Below are positions 35,175 to 43,233 of a stretch of 64,000 nucleotides of DNA, piece after piece. How positions within the stretch are numbered: position 1 is the first letter of the stretch; each line of letters opens with the position of its first letter. Position numbers and translations under genes: made by a program. The DNA is from Pollutimonas bauzanensis_A. GTDB taxonomy: Bacteria; Pseudomonadota; Gammaproteobacteria; Burkholderiales; Burkholderiaceae_B. The notes below the pieces were generated by a model that saw only the letters and a list, made by a program, of their open reading frames with translations, searched no databases and was not told the origin of the DNA. Location: assembly GCF_040393045.1 (NCBI RefSeq), contig NZ_JBEBUX010000002.1, forward strand, positions 1 to 64,000, written 5' to 3'.

Positions 35175-35807
35175 TCAGAGTTTGAATACGGTTTTAAGCT
35201 CGGCGATTTGCGCTTCAGTCAGCACCCGCGGGTTATGGCCCTGCAGCAACAAAAACAGCTTGGCGGTTTCTTCCAGCTCTTCGATTGCGTATACAGCCGA
35301 CTCCAGCGTTTTGCCCGACACGACGGGCCCATGATTGGCCAGCAAGACAGCGCTGTGCTTGGCGGCCAGCCCGCGAATGGCATCGCCCAGATTCGGGTCG
35401 CCGGGACGGTGATAAGGCACAAGAGGGAGCTGCCCTATCTTCATGACGAAATAGGGTGTCAGGGGCGGTATGCAGCTGTGGTGATCGAGCCCCGACATGC
35501 AGGAAACCGCTGCCGAATGGGTTGAATGCAGATGTACGATCGCCCCTGCCCCGCTGCGTTCATCGTACATGGCCCGATGCAGAAATGCCTCTTTGGAAGG
35601 AGGGTCGCCGGCCAGCAGCGTCCCGTTCCAGTCCATCTTGGACAGGCGCGCGGGATCCAGCGATCCCAAGGAGCTGTTGGTTGGCGTCAAGAGCCAGCCA
35701 TCGTCGGTGCGCACACTGATATTGCCGCTGCTGCCGGCCGTCAAGCCGCGCTGATGCAGGGACGCGCCAAAACGGCAGATTTCTTCACGCAGTCGAGTTT
35801 CGCTCAT
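35175..35807 (-). CDS. otnC: 3-oxo-tetronate 4-phosphate decarboxylase (class II aldolase family)
   Basis: The 210-residue protein has the class II aldolase/adducin fold: SSGNISVRTDDGWLLTP, IVHLHSTHSAAVS (metal-binding histidines) and LLANHGPVVSGKTLESAVY. OtnC decarboxylates 3-oxo-tetronate 4-phosphate to dihydroxyacetone phosphate. It overlaps otnK by four bases (ATGA), which indicates coupling. Confidence 0.9.
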   Translation of the reverse strand: MSETRLREEICRFGASLHQRGLTAGSSGNISVRTDDGWLLTPTNSSLGSLDPARLSKMDWNGTLLAGDPPSKEAFLHRAMYDERSGAGAIVHLHSTHSAAVSCMSGLDHHSCIPPLTPYFVMKIGQLPLVPYHRPGDPNLGDAIRGLAAKHSAVLLANHGPVVSGKTLESAVYAIEELEETAKLFLLLQGHNPRVLTEAQIAELKTVFKL

Positions 35808-37072
35808 GGCAGGAGATCCCAGGCTTTGCTGAAGAAGTCCACGCTGCCGAAGTTGCCGGACTTCAAGGCCAGAGCGATGGGAGTATCGCCCAAGCTGACC
35901 GTCCAGGGCACGCCTGGGTCGATCTGCGGCCCGATGCGTAAGCCGCGAACGTTCAGTGCGGTTACTACCGCGCCGGAAGTCTCGCCGCCGGCCACGATCA
36001 ATTGGCGTACCCCCAAGGCAACAAAGCCTTGCGCGATACGGGCCAGGGCATCTTCGACCAGTGCGCCGGCCTGCCCGACCCCCAGCTTTTCCTGAATCGA
36101 TTTGACCCGGTTGGCATCTGCTGTGGCATACACCGCCACGGGACCATTTTGCAGTCGCGGCGCAGCCCAGGCCAGCGCGTCAGCCACCACGTCGTCGCCT
36201 GCGGCCAGCCGCAACGGATCGATCGCGTAAGCGGGCGTGCCGCGCGAAATAAGATCGGCCAACTGGGCTTGAGTGGCCTGTGAACAACTGCCGCAAACAA
36301 TGGCGCGCAGCCCAGGAGCCGACGGCAGGTTTTGCGTGGCATCCTGCTGCGCCAACAGGCCTTGCGCCCGAAAGTTCTGGGGCAGGCCAAGCGCAATACC
36401 TGAACCGGCGGTAACCAGCGGCAGATCGGCGCATGCCGCACCGATCTGGAGCAAGTCATCGTTGGAAATGGCATCGACCACGGCAACACGAGTGCCTTCG
36501 GCTTGCAGTTGAGCGATGCAATCACGAATCGCCTGCGCGCCGGCGGCAACCGTACTATGCTGTATCAATCCGACCCTGTTCTTCGTTTGACGTTGCAGAA
36601 CCTGCACCAGGTTCGAGTCTGTCATCGGGGTCAGCGGATGATCACGCATCCCGCTTTCCGATAACAGCGTGTCGCCGACGAACAAATGCCCCTTGAATAC
36701 GGTGCGTTTGTTTTCAGGAAATGCGGGGCAAGCGATGGTAAATGACGTGTCCAGCGCGCTCATGAGTGCGTCGGTCACCGGGCCGATATTGCCCTGGTCG
36801 GTCGAGTCGAACGTGGAGCAGTATTTGAAGTAGATTTGCCGGCAACCTGCGTCGCGCAGCCATTGCAGCGCAGCCAGCGAGTCGGCAACAGCCTCGTCGG
36901 CCGGATTTGTGCGGGACTTGAGCGCAATGACCACCGCATCCACATCGTTGGGCAAGGGATGCGCAGGCACACCAATCATTTGAACGGTGCGCATGCCGGC
37001 TTGCACCAGCATGCCGGCCAAATCTGTCGCGCCGGTAAAATCGTCGGCAATGCATCCGAGCATCACGCTCAT
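35804..37072 (-). CDS. otnK: 3-oxo-tetronate kinase (four-carbon acid sugar kinase, DUF1537 family)
   Basis: The 422-residue kinase opens with MSVMLGCIADDFTGATDLAG, the conserved DDxTGA substrate motif, and its C-terminal nucleotide-binding domain contains VAGGETSGAVV. OtnK phosphorylates 3-oxo-tetronate at C4. The frame is open 48 codons further upstream into denD, but the ATG at 37072 gives the family start and overlaps the denD stop by four bases. Confidence 0.92.
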   Translation of the reverse strand: MSVMLGCIADDFTGATDLAGMLVQAGMRTVQMIGVPAHPLPNDVDAVVIALKSRTNPADEAVADSLAALQWLRDAGCRQIYFKYCSTFDSTDQGNIGPVTDALMSALDTSFTIACPAFPENKRTVFKGHLFVGDTLLSESGMRDHPLTPMTDSNLVQVLQRQTKNRVGLIQHSTVAAGAQAIRDCIAQLQAEGTRVAVVDAISNDDLLQIGAACADLPLVTAGSGIALGLPQNFRAQGLLAQQDATQNLPSAPGLRAIVCGSCSQATQAQLADLISRGTPAYAIDPLRLAAGDDVVADALAWAAPRLQNGPVAVYATADANRVKSIQEKLGVGQAGALVEDALARIAQGFVALGVRQLIVAGGETSGAVVTALNVRGLRIGPQIDPGVPWTVSLGDTPIALALKSGNFGSVDFFSKAWDLLP

Positions 37073-38043
37073 GGTGCAAGCTCGTCCTGAATGTGGGCAC
37101 GAATGACGCTGGCGAAATCCGCGTCGGCTGTGAAACCCATGGCTTTGGCGCGTGCGGCCTCGAAATCGCCCGGCCAGGAATTGACGATACGCTTGACCAC
37201 GTCGTCTTCCTGCCACTGAATGCGCTGCGCGACTTCGGCGCCCGCCACGCTTTCAAGCGCATCAACCATTTCACGTACGGTCACTGACAAACCCGGCAGG
37301 CTTACGATGCGCGTGAACGTGAATTGCGCCGCATCCAGGTTGTGTCCATAGACGAGGTTTTGGACGGCCTGGCGCGGCGACATCAACCACATGCGGGTAT
37401 CGCCGCTGACTGGACAAATGGCGGCCTGGCCGTTCAGCGGTTCGCGCAGAATGCCGCTGGCAAAACTGGATGCCGCCTTGTTGGGAACGCCCGGACGCAC
37501 GGAAATCGTGGGCATGCGCAGAACGCGGCCGTCAATGAAACCCTTGCGGCTGTAGTCGTTGACGAGCAGCTCTCCCATGGCTTTTTGAGCGCCATAAGAG
37601 CTTTGCGGCATCAGCCCCATGGTGTCGGGCACTTTGGCCGGCAAATCGCCGCCAAACACGGCAACGGAGCTCGTGAATACCACGCGCGGCTGGGTGCCCA
37701 GGGCTCGCGCCCTTTCAAGGATATGACGCGTTGCATCGAAATTGATTTTCATCCCCAGGTCGAAATCGACTTCGGCATGGCCACTGACCACGGCGGCGAG
37801 GTGGAAGATGCTGTCCGTCGTGGGGACGATCATTGCTTCGATGGTTTTCGCGTCGGAAATGTCCCCTACGATAATGTCGACGCGGGGATCCGAAAAACCC
37901 ACTGGCGCTACGACATCCACCAGGGTGATGCGGGTGATTTCTTCAGGCTGGCCGCTGCGCCCGATAAGGCTGCCGGCGTCCAGTAAGTGTCGGGCCAGCT
38001 TGCTGCCCAAAAAACCCGCTGCGCCCGTGATGGCGATATGCAT
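37069..38043 (-). CDS. denD: D-erythronate dehydrogenase (extended SDR)
   Basis: The 324-residue NAD-dependent enzyme has the Rossmann motif TGAAGFLGSKLARHL and the YGAQKAMGE catalytic Tyr-x3-Lys. It closely fits DenD, which oxidises D-erythronate to 2-oxo-tetronate at the head of the pathway completed by OtnI, OtnK and OtnC. It is first in the operon, transcribed away from a GntR regulator gene. A different aldonate as substrate is possible. Confidence 0.88.
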   Translation of the reverse strand: MHIAITGAAGFLGSKLARHLLDAGSLIGRSGQPEEITRITLVDVVAPVGFSDPRVDIIVGDISDAKTIEAMIVPTTDSIFHLAAVVSGHAEVDFDLGMKINFDATRHILERARALGTQPRVVFTSSVAVFGGDLPAKVPDTMGLMPQSSYGAQKAMGELLVNDYSRKGFIDGRVLRMPTISVRPGVPNKAASSFASGILREPLNGQAAICPVSGDTRMWLMSPRQAVQNLVYGHNLDAAQFTFTRIVSLPGLSVTVREMVDALESVAGAEVAQRIQWQEDDVVKRIVNSWPGDFEAARAKAMGFTADADFASVIRAHIQDELAP

Positions 38044-38100
38044 CTGCTTGTTCCCTAAAGGTTGTCATACAAATTGCTTATCAGTTTATGGATTAATCTG

Positions 38101-38118
38101 TATCATGTCAACATGATA
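38101..38118. promoter_or_regulatory. Palindromic operator between denD and the GntR gene
   Basis: TATCATGTCAACATGATA has perfect 8-base arms around CA. The core TGT-CA-ACA matches the style of FadR-subfamily GntR operators. It lies 57 bases before denD and 93 before the regulator. Confidence 0.8.
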
Positions 38119-38211
38119 AAAGGCCGAATATTCGTGTGGGAAATCGCCAATTTGGCCTACATGAAAACTGCCTTTTAGCCCTTCTTCCAAAACGAGACAA
38201 AAAGGCACATT

Positions 38212-38994
38212 ATGGGTAATGTCACCCAAACCGGGATTCAAAAGCGGCGCGCATCCGGCACGCTTGCGGACCAGGTCACTGACGTATTGCTGCACGAAAT
38301 CAAGGGGAACAAATTTCCTGTGCACTCGCGTCTGCCCTCTGAAGCCGAGATGGCGCGGCGCTTCGGTGTAAGCCGTACCGTCATCCGCGAAGCAGTGTCG
38401 CGCCTGAAGTCCGAAGGGCTTGTCGGAACGCGCCAAGGCAGCGGCACCAGCGTGCTCGAGCCCAATATTGCCACCCCATTCCGGCTGGATATAAACCTCC
38501 AGGATTCCGTCCAGGCGGTGCTCCGAGTTATCGAGCTGCGTCGCGGGGTCGAGGCCGAAATGGCCGCTCTGGCCGCCGAACGGCGTACCGAAGCGCAGCA
38601 TGCGCGCATAAAAAAGGCTTTCAACAATATCAAGAAGGCCGAACGTGCCGGTCAGGACGGGGTCGATGAAGACGTTGCATTTCATACCGCGATCTCGCAA
38701 GCCTGTGGAAACCCGCTGTTCACCTCGCTGCTGTCTTTCCTGAGCCAGTATCTGCGCACAGCAATTCACGTGACACGAACTAACGAGGCGCAGCGCGAAG
38801 ATTTCAGCCGTCAGGTCCACAACGAACATGCCGCCATCATGGATGCGATCTCGCGCAAGGATCCTGCCGCGGCGCGCGCGGCGGCCCTGCATCATATGGA
38901 AAGTGCGGCCACGCGCATCAAGGCGGCCGACGCGGCTTTCTGGACTCAGGACATGGACAAGGCGGTACAACGGCTAGTTATACCCGGCGGCTAA
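38212..38994 (+). CDS. GntR-family regulator, FadR subfamily
   Basis: The 260-residue regulator has an N-terminal winged helix (RLPSEAEMARRFGVSRTVIREAVSRLKSEG) and an all-helical FCD ligand domain with metal-binding residues (ELRRGVEAEMAAL, FHTAISQACGN, HAAIMDAI). An AAAAGGCAC sequence lies before the ATG. It probably represses the divergent denD-otn operon until an acid sugar binds. It may also control the TRAP genes. Confidence 0.92.
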   Translation: MGNVTQTGIQKRRASGTLADQVTDVLLHEIKGNKFPVHSRLPSEAEMARRFGVSRTVIREAVSRLKSEGLVGTRQGSGTSVLEPNIATPFRLDINLQDSVQAVLRVIELRRGVEAEMAALAAERRTEAQHARIKKAFNNIKKAERAGQDGVDEDVAFHTAISQACGNPLFTSLLSFLSQYLRTAIHVTRTNEAQREDFSRQVHNEHAAIMDAISRKDPAAARAAALHHMESAATRIKAADAAFWTQDMDKAVQRLVIPGG

Positions 38995-39112
38995 GGATTC
39001 GAACGTGCGTTTACATCCTCGCAAACTGGGTGGTGCAAATACAAGAAAACATCAAGCGCTCGGCAAAACGGCCTGTTAAAATCGCCAGCTTACCCCTTAA
39101 GCAGCAGCTGCC

Positions 39113-40309
39113 ATGAATCCCCGATTAAGCGCGCTTCATCCATACCCTTTCGAAAAGCTTCGCCGCTTGCTGGCCCAGGCCGACACGCCTCCTGCCAATC
39201 TGACTCCCATCAATCTGTCTATCGGCGAACCCAAGCACGCCACGCCGCCACTTATCGTGCAAGCCATGCAATCCGCGATGGGTGGCCTGTCTGTGTATCC
39301 GCCCACTAAGGGCGATGTGGGTTTACGGACGGCTATCGCCGACTGGATAGCCCGCCGCTATGACATTAACCGGCCAGATCCAGACACCCAGGTGCTGCCG
39401 GCCCTAGGCTCGCGTGAAGCTTTATTCGCTTTCGCTCAAACCATAGTCGATCCAGATGCCGGTGCACTGGTTATCTGTCCGAATCCGTTCTACCAGATTT
39501 ACGAAGGCGCCGCCTTATTGGCAGGCGCTCAACCCTATTACATCAACGCCCAGGCCAGCCTGAATTTCGGATACGACTGGAGCTCAGTACCCGCTGACGT
39601 TTGGCGCAAGACTCAATTGGTGTTTGTTTGCTCGCCCGGCAATCCCGCCGGGAACGTCATGTCGCTGGACGAATGGAAAACGCTGTTTTCCCTATCCGAT
39701 GAGTATGGCTTTGTCATTGCCGCCGACGAATGCTATTCCGAGATCTATTTCGACGAAGACAACAAGCCGCTTGGCAGCATGCAAGCGGCTTGTTTGCTGG
39801 CTCGTCACGACTATCGCAATTTGGTTTGTTTTTCCAGCCTGTCCAAGCGCTCCAACGTACCAGGCCTTCGTTCGGGCTTTGTCGCCGGCGATGCGCAGCT
39901 AATCAGCCAGTTCCTGCTTTATCGAACTTATCACGGCAGCGCCATCAGTCCCGTCGTATCGCAGGCCAGTATCGCAGCCTGGAATGACGAAGCCCATGTC
40001 GTGGAAAACCGCCGGCTCTATCGGGAAAAATTTGAAGCCGTATTGCCTATACTCGGCTCCGTGCTACAAACTGATTGGCCAGATGCTGCATTTTATTTAT
40101 GGGCGGTAACGCCTTATGCTGATACCGACTTCGTACGCGACCTTTACGGCGCAACCGGCGTGACCGCCCTACCCGGCAGTTACCTCGCGCGCGAAGCGCA
40201 CGGCACCAACCCTGGGACCGGGCGCATACGTCTTGCGTTGGTCGCCCCTATACAACAATGCACTGAAGCCGCCGAACGTATCGCCGACTTTGTACGCGGC
40301 AACTCATAG
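39113..40309 (+). CDS. dapC: N-succinyldiaminopimelate aminotransferase
   Basis: The 398-residue class I PLP aminotransferase has SIGEPKH, the cofactor region CPNPFYQIYEGAALL and the PLP lysine in FSSLSKRSNVPGLRSGF. This matches the DapC known from Bordetella. It converts N-succinyl-2-amino-6-oxopimelate in lysine and peptidoglycan synthesis. dapD follows after 52 bases and then dapE, which supports the call. Confidence 0.93.
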   Translation: MNPRLSALHPYPFEKLRRLLAQADTPPANLTPINLSIGEPKHATPPLIVQAMQSAMGGLSVYPPTKGDVGLRTAIADWIARRYDINRPDPDTQVLPALGSREALFAFAQTIVDPDAGALVICPNPFYQIYEGAALLAGAQPYYINAQASLNFGYDWSSVPADVWRKTQLVFVCSPGNPAGNVMSLDEWKTLFSLSDEYGFVIAADECYSEIYFDEDNKPLGSMQAACLLARHDYRNLVCFSSLSKRSNVPGLRSGFVAGDAQLISQFLLYRTYHGSAISPVVSQASIAAWNDEAHVVENRRLYREKFEAVLPILGSVLQTDWPDAAFYLWAVTPYADTDFVRDLYGATGVTALPGSYLAREAHGTNPGTGRIRLALVAPIQQCTEAAERIADFVRGNS

Positions 40310-40361
40310 CTGTCACCCATTTTTCAACCCGCCTTTTATCTTACAAAGAAGTAAAACGCCT

Positions 40362-41183
40362 ATGACTATAGATCTGCAACGCACCATAGAACTGGCCTGG
40401 GAAAACCGCGCCGAACTTTCACCCTCCTCGGGACATCCTGACGTGCGTGAGGCAGTACATGCCACACTCGCGGCTCTGGACACCGGCGGACTACGTGTTG
40501 CCGAGAAAATCGACAATGACTGGGTGGTGCATCAGTGGATCAAAAAGGCAGTGCTACTTTCCTTCAGGCTTGAAGATAACGTGACAATGGGGCAAGGCGC
40601 CCTGCAGTTCTACGATAAAGTACAAAGCAAGTTCGAAAACTACAACGCCCAGACCTTCGCCGAAGGCGGCTTCCGGGTAGTACCACCCGCCATGGCCCGC
40701 AAAGGCGCCTTCATAGGCAAGAATGTCGTGCTGATGCCTTCATACGTCAACATCGGCGCCTATATCGACGAAGGCACCATGGTGGACACCTGGGCCACCG
40801 TAGGATCTTGTGCGCAAATTGGAAAGAACGTCCATTTGTCGGGCGGCGTTGGCATAGGCGGCGTGCTGGAACCCTTACAGGGCAACCCCACCATCATCGA
40901 AGACAATTGCTTTATCGGTGCGCGCTCTGAAGTCGTCGAAGGCGTTATCGTCGAAGAGAACTCGGTACTGGCAATGGGCGTTTTCCTTTCCCAAAGCACC
41001 AAAATCTACGACCGGGCCACCGGCGAGATCATGTACGGACGCGTTCCTTCGGGATCTGTCGTCGTCCCTGGTTCCTTGCCCAGCGCCGACGGTTCGCATA
41101 GCCTGGCATGCGCAGTCATCGTCAAGCGGGTCGACGCCCAGACACGATCCAAGACCAGCATCAACGAATTATTGAGAGCCTGA
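40362..41183 (+). CDS. dapD: Tetrahydrodipicolinate N-succinyltransferase
   Basis: This 273-residue left-handed beta-helix acyltransferase transfers succinyl from succinyl-CoA. The N-terminus MTIDLQRTIELAWENRAEL and the hexapeptide stretch GAYIDEGTMVDTWATVGSCAQIG are diagnostic. The frame extends upstream into dapC, but the ATG at 40362 is the family start. Its TGA overlaps the dapE ATG by one base. Confidence 0.96.
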   Translation: MTIDLQRTIELAWENRAELSPSSGHPDVREAVHATLAALDTGGLRVAEKIDNDWVVHQWIKKAVLLSFRLEDNVTMGQGALQFYDKVQSKFENYNAQTFAEGGFRVVPPAMARKGAFIGKNVVLMPSYVNIGAYIDEGTMVDTWATVGSCAQIGKNVHLSGGVGIGGVLEPLQGNPTIIEDNCFIGARSEVVEGVIVEENSVLAMGVFLSQSTKIYDRATGEIMYGRVPSGSVVVPGSLPSADGSHSLACAVIVKRVDAQTRSKTSINELLRA

Positions 41184-42325
41184 TGTCAGAATCCGCCGTT
41201 CTCCAACTGACCAAGGACCTGATTTCCAGGCCGTCGGTAACACCCGAGGATGCTGGCTGCCAGCAAGTCCTCACTCAACGCCTGCAAGCGGTTGGCTTCC
41301 ATTGCGAAAGCCTGGTTTTCGGAGACGTCGCCAACCTATGGGCACGGCGTGGCACGGCGCAACCGTTGCTGGTGTTTGCCGGCCACACTGATGTCGTACC
41401 AACCGGTCCGCTAGACCAATGGAACAGCGCTCCCTTTACCCCGACCGAGCGTGATGGGAAGCTATATGGCCGCGGCACGGCTGACATGAAAAGCTCAATT
41501 GCGGCCTTTGTCGTGGCGGTGGAAGAGTTCGTCTCTCGTAACCCGGACCATCAAGGCTCCATTGGTTTATTGATCACCGCCGACGAGGAAGGCCCATCCG
41601 TAAATGGGACAGTCATGGTGTGCAATGAACTGGCCCGCCGCGGCGAGCAGCTCGACTATTGCATAGTCGGCGAACCGACCTCTGTGGACGCGCTGGGCGA
41701 CACGGTAAAGAATGGACGTCGCGGATCCTTATCGGGCAAACTTGTCGTCAAGGGTAAGCAAGGCCATGTCGCCTACCCACATCTGGCACGCAACCCCATA
41801 CATTTGCTGGCGCCCGCGTTGGCAGACCTGGTCGCCCAACAGTGGGACGACGGCAACGAATATTTCCCTGCCACTACTTTCCAGGTATCTAACCTGCACT
41901 CCGGCACAGGGGCCACAAATGTCGTGCCCGGTACCGCCATTCTGGATTTCAATTTCCGCTTTTCGACCGCGAGCACGCCCGATTCACTTAAGGAACGAGT
42001 AGGCTTGATACTGGACGCACACAAGCTGGACTATGATCTGGACTGGACGTTGGGCGGCAAGCCGTTTCTTACCCCAAAAGGCGAACTCAGCACAGCGCTG
42101 GCTCAAGCCATCCAGGATGAAGCCGGCATTGCCACCGAACTCTCTACCACCGGCGGTACATCGGATGGCCGCTTTATTGCAGCGATCTGTCCGCAAGTCA
42201 TAGAGTTTGGCCCCATCAATGCCACTATCCACCAAATCAACGAACATATCCGGCTAGACACGCTCGAGCCCCTGAAAAACATTTATCGCCGCACTCTCGA
42301 GCACCTTTTGCTTAATACGGCCTGA
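41183..42325 (+). CDS. dapE: Succinyl-diaminopimelate desuccinylase
   Basis: The 380-residue M20 metalloamidase has zinc ligands in FAGHTDVVPTGP and LYGRGTADMKS, with the catalytic TADEEGPSVNG, and a lid domain in the middle. It yields LL-diaminopimelate. The start MSESAVLQLTKDLISRPSVTPED overlaps dapD (TGATG). Confidence 0.96.
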   Translation: MSESAVLQLTKDLISRPSVTPEDAGCQQVLTQRLQAVGFHCESLVFGDVANLWARRGTAQPLLVFAGHTDVVPTGPLDQWNSAPFTPTERDGKLYGRGTADMKSSIAAFVVAVEEFVSRNPDHQGSIGLLITADEEGPSVNGTVMVCNELARRGEQLDYCIVGEPTSVDALGDTVKNGRRGSLSGKLVVKGKQGHVAYPHLARNPIHLLAPALADLVAQQWDDGNEYFPATTFQVSNLHSGTGATNVVPGTAILDFNFRFSTASTPDSLKERVGLILDAHKLDYDLDWTLGGKPFLTPKGELSTALAQAIQDEAGIATELSTTGGTSDGRFIAAICPQVIEFGPINATIHQINEHIRLDTLEPLKNIYRRTLEHLLLNTA

Positions 42326-42336
42326 CTGGAGCCAGC

Positions 42337-43233
42337 ATGCACAATACTGCCCACCAAGAACTCTTTACCCTGCGCGATCTTTTGCGCTATGCAGTAAGCC
42401 AGTTCAATGCATCCAAACTGTCATTTGGCCATGGCAGCGACAACGCCTGGGACGAAGCCGCCTACCTGCTGCTGCATACCCTCCATCTTCCGTTAGACAC
42501 ACTGGAACCCTTTCTCGATGCCAGGGTGCTGCCCCAAGAGCGCGAACGCTTCCTCGCCTTGGTAGAGCGCCGTCTGGAAGAGCGCGTACCGGCCGCCTAC
42601 CTGACGGGCGAGGCATGGTTGCAAGGCCATCGCTTTGTAGTGGACCAGCGCGTCATTGTGCCCCGTTCGCCAATTGCCGAATTGCTGTCCGAAGGGCTAA
42701 GCCCTTGGGTCGCGGACCCTGCAGACGTAGATTTTGTCCTTGACCTGTGCACAGGTTCCGGCTGTCTGGCCGTTTTGGCGGCGTTGGCTTTTGAAAATGC
42801 CCAGGTCGATGCTGTTGACCTTTCTGAACACGCATTGGAAGTGGCTGACGAAAACATCGAACTTTCAGGACTGGATGGGCGTATCACCACGCATCGCAGC
42901 GACTTGTTCGACCAGCTTCCGCAGTGCGAATACCAGCTCATCATTTGCAACCCACCGTACGTCAACAACCATTCCATGGAGGCCTTGCCAGCAGAATACC
43001 GGCACGAACCCACTATGGCCCTGGCTGGCGGCGAGGACGGCATGGATCTGATACGACGCCTGCTGACCGCCGCACCAGACTTCATGGCGCCCGAAGGCGT
43101 GCTGGTGCTTGAAATCGGCAACGAGTACGAAAATTTCATTTCGGCGTTTCCTGACCTCGAACCAGTGTGGTTAAGCACTGAAAACACGGAAGACCAGATA
43201 CTACTGCTGACACGGGAGCAACTGGCCTCGTGA
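42337..43233 (+). CDS. prmB: Ribosomal protein L3 N5-glutamine methyltransferase
   Basis: The 298-residue SAM-dependent enzyme has VLDLCTGSGCLAVLAAL as SAM motif I and the glutamine-binding NPPY (IICNPPYVNNHSM). It is of the HemK family; the length and N-terminal helical domain support PrmB over PrmC. A TGGAGCC ribosome-binding site precedes the ATG. The stop overlaps the GTG start of the ABC-F gene. Confidence 0.92.
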   Translation: MHNTAHQELFTLRDLLRYAVSQFNASKLSFGHGSDNAWDEAAYLLLHTLHLPLDTLEPFLDARVLPQERERFLALVERRLEERVPAAYLTGEAWLQGHRFVVDQRVIVPRSPIAELLSEGLSPWVADPADVDFVLDLCTGSGCLAVLAALAFENAQVDAVDLSEHALEVADENIELSGLDGRITTHRSDLFDQLPQCEYQLIICNPPYVNNHSMEALPAEYRHEPTMALAGGEDGMDLIRRLLTAAPDFMAPEGVLVLEIGNEYENFISAFPDLEPVWLSTENTEDQILLLTREQLAS

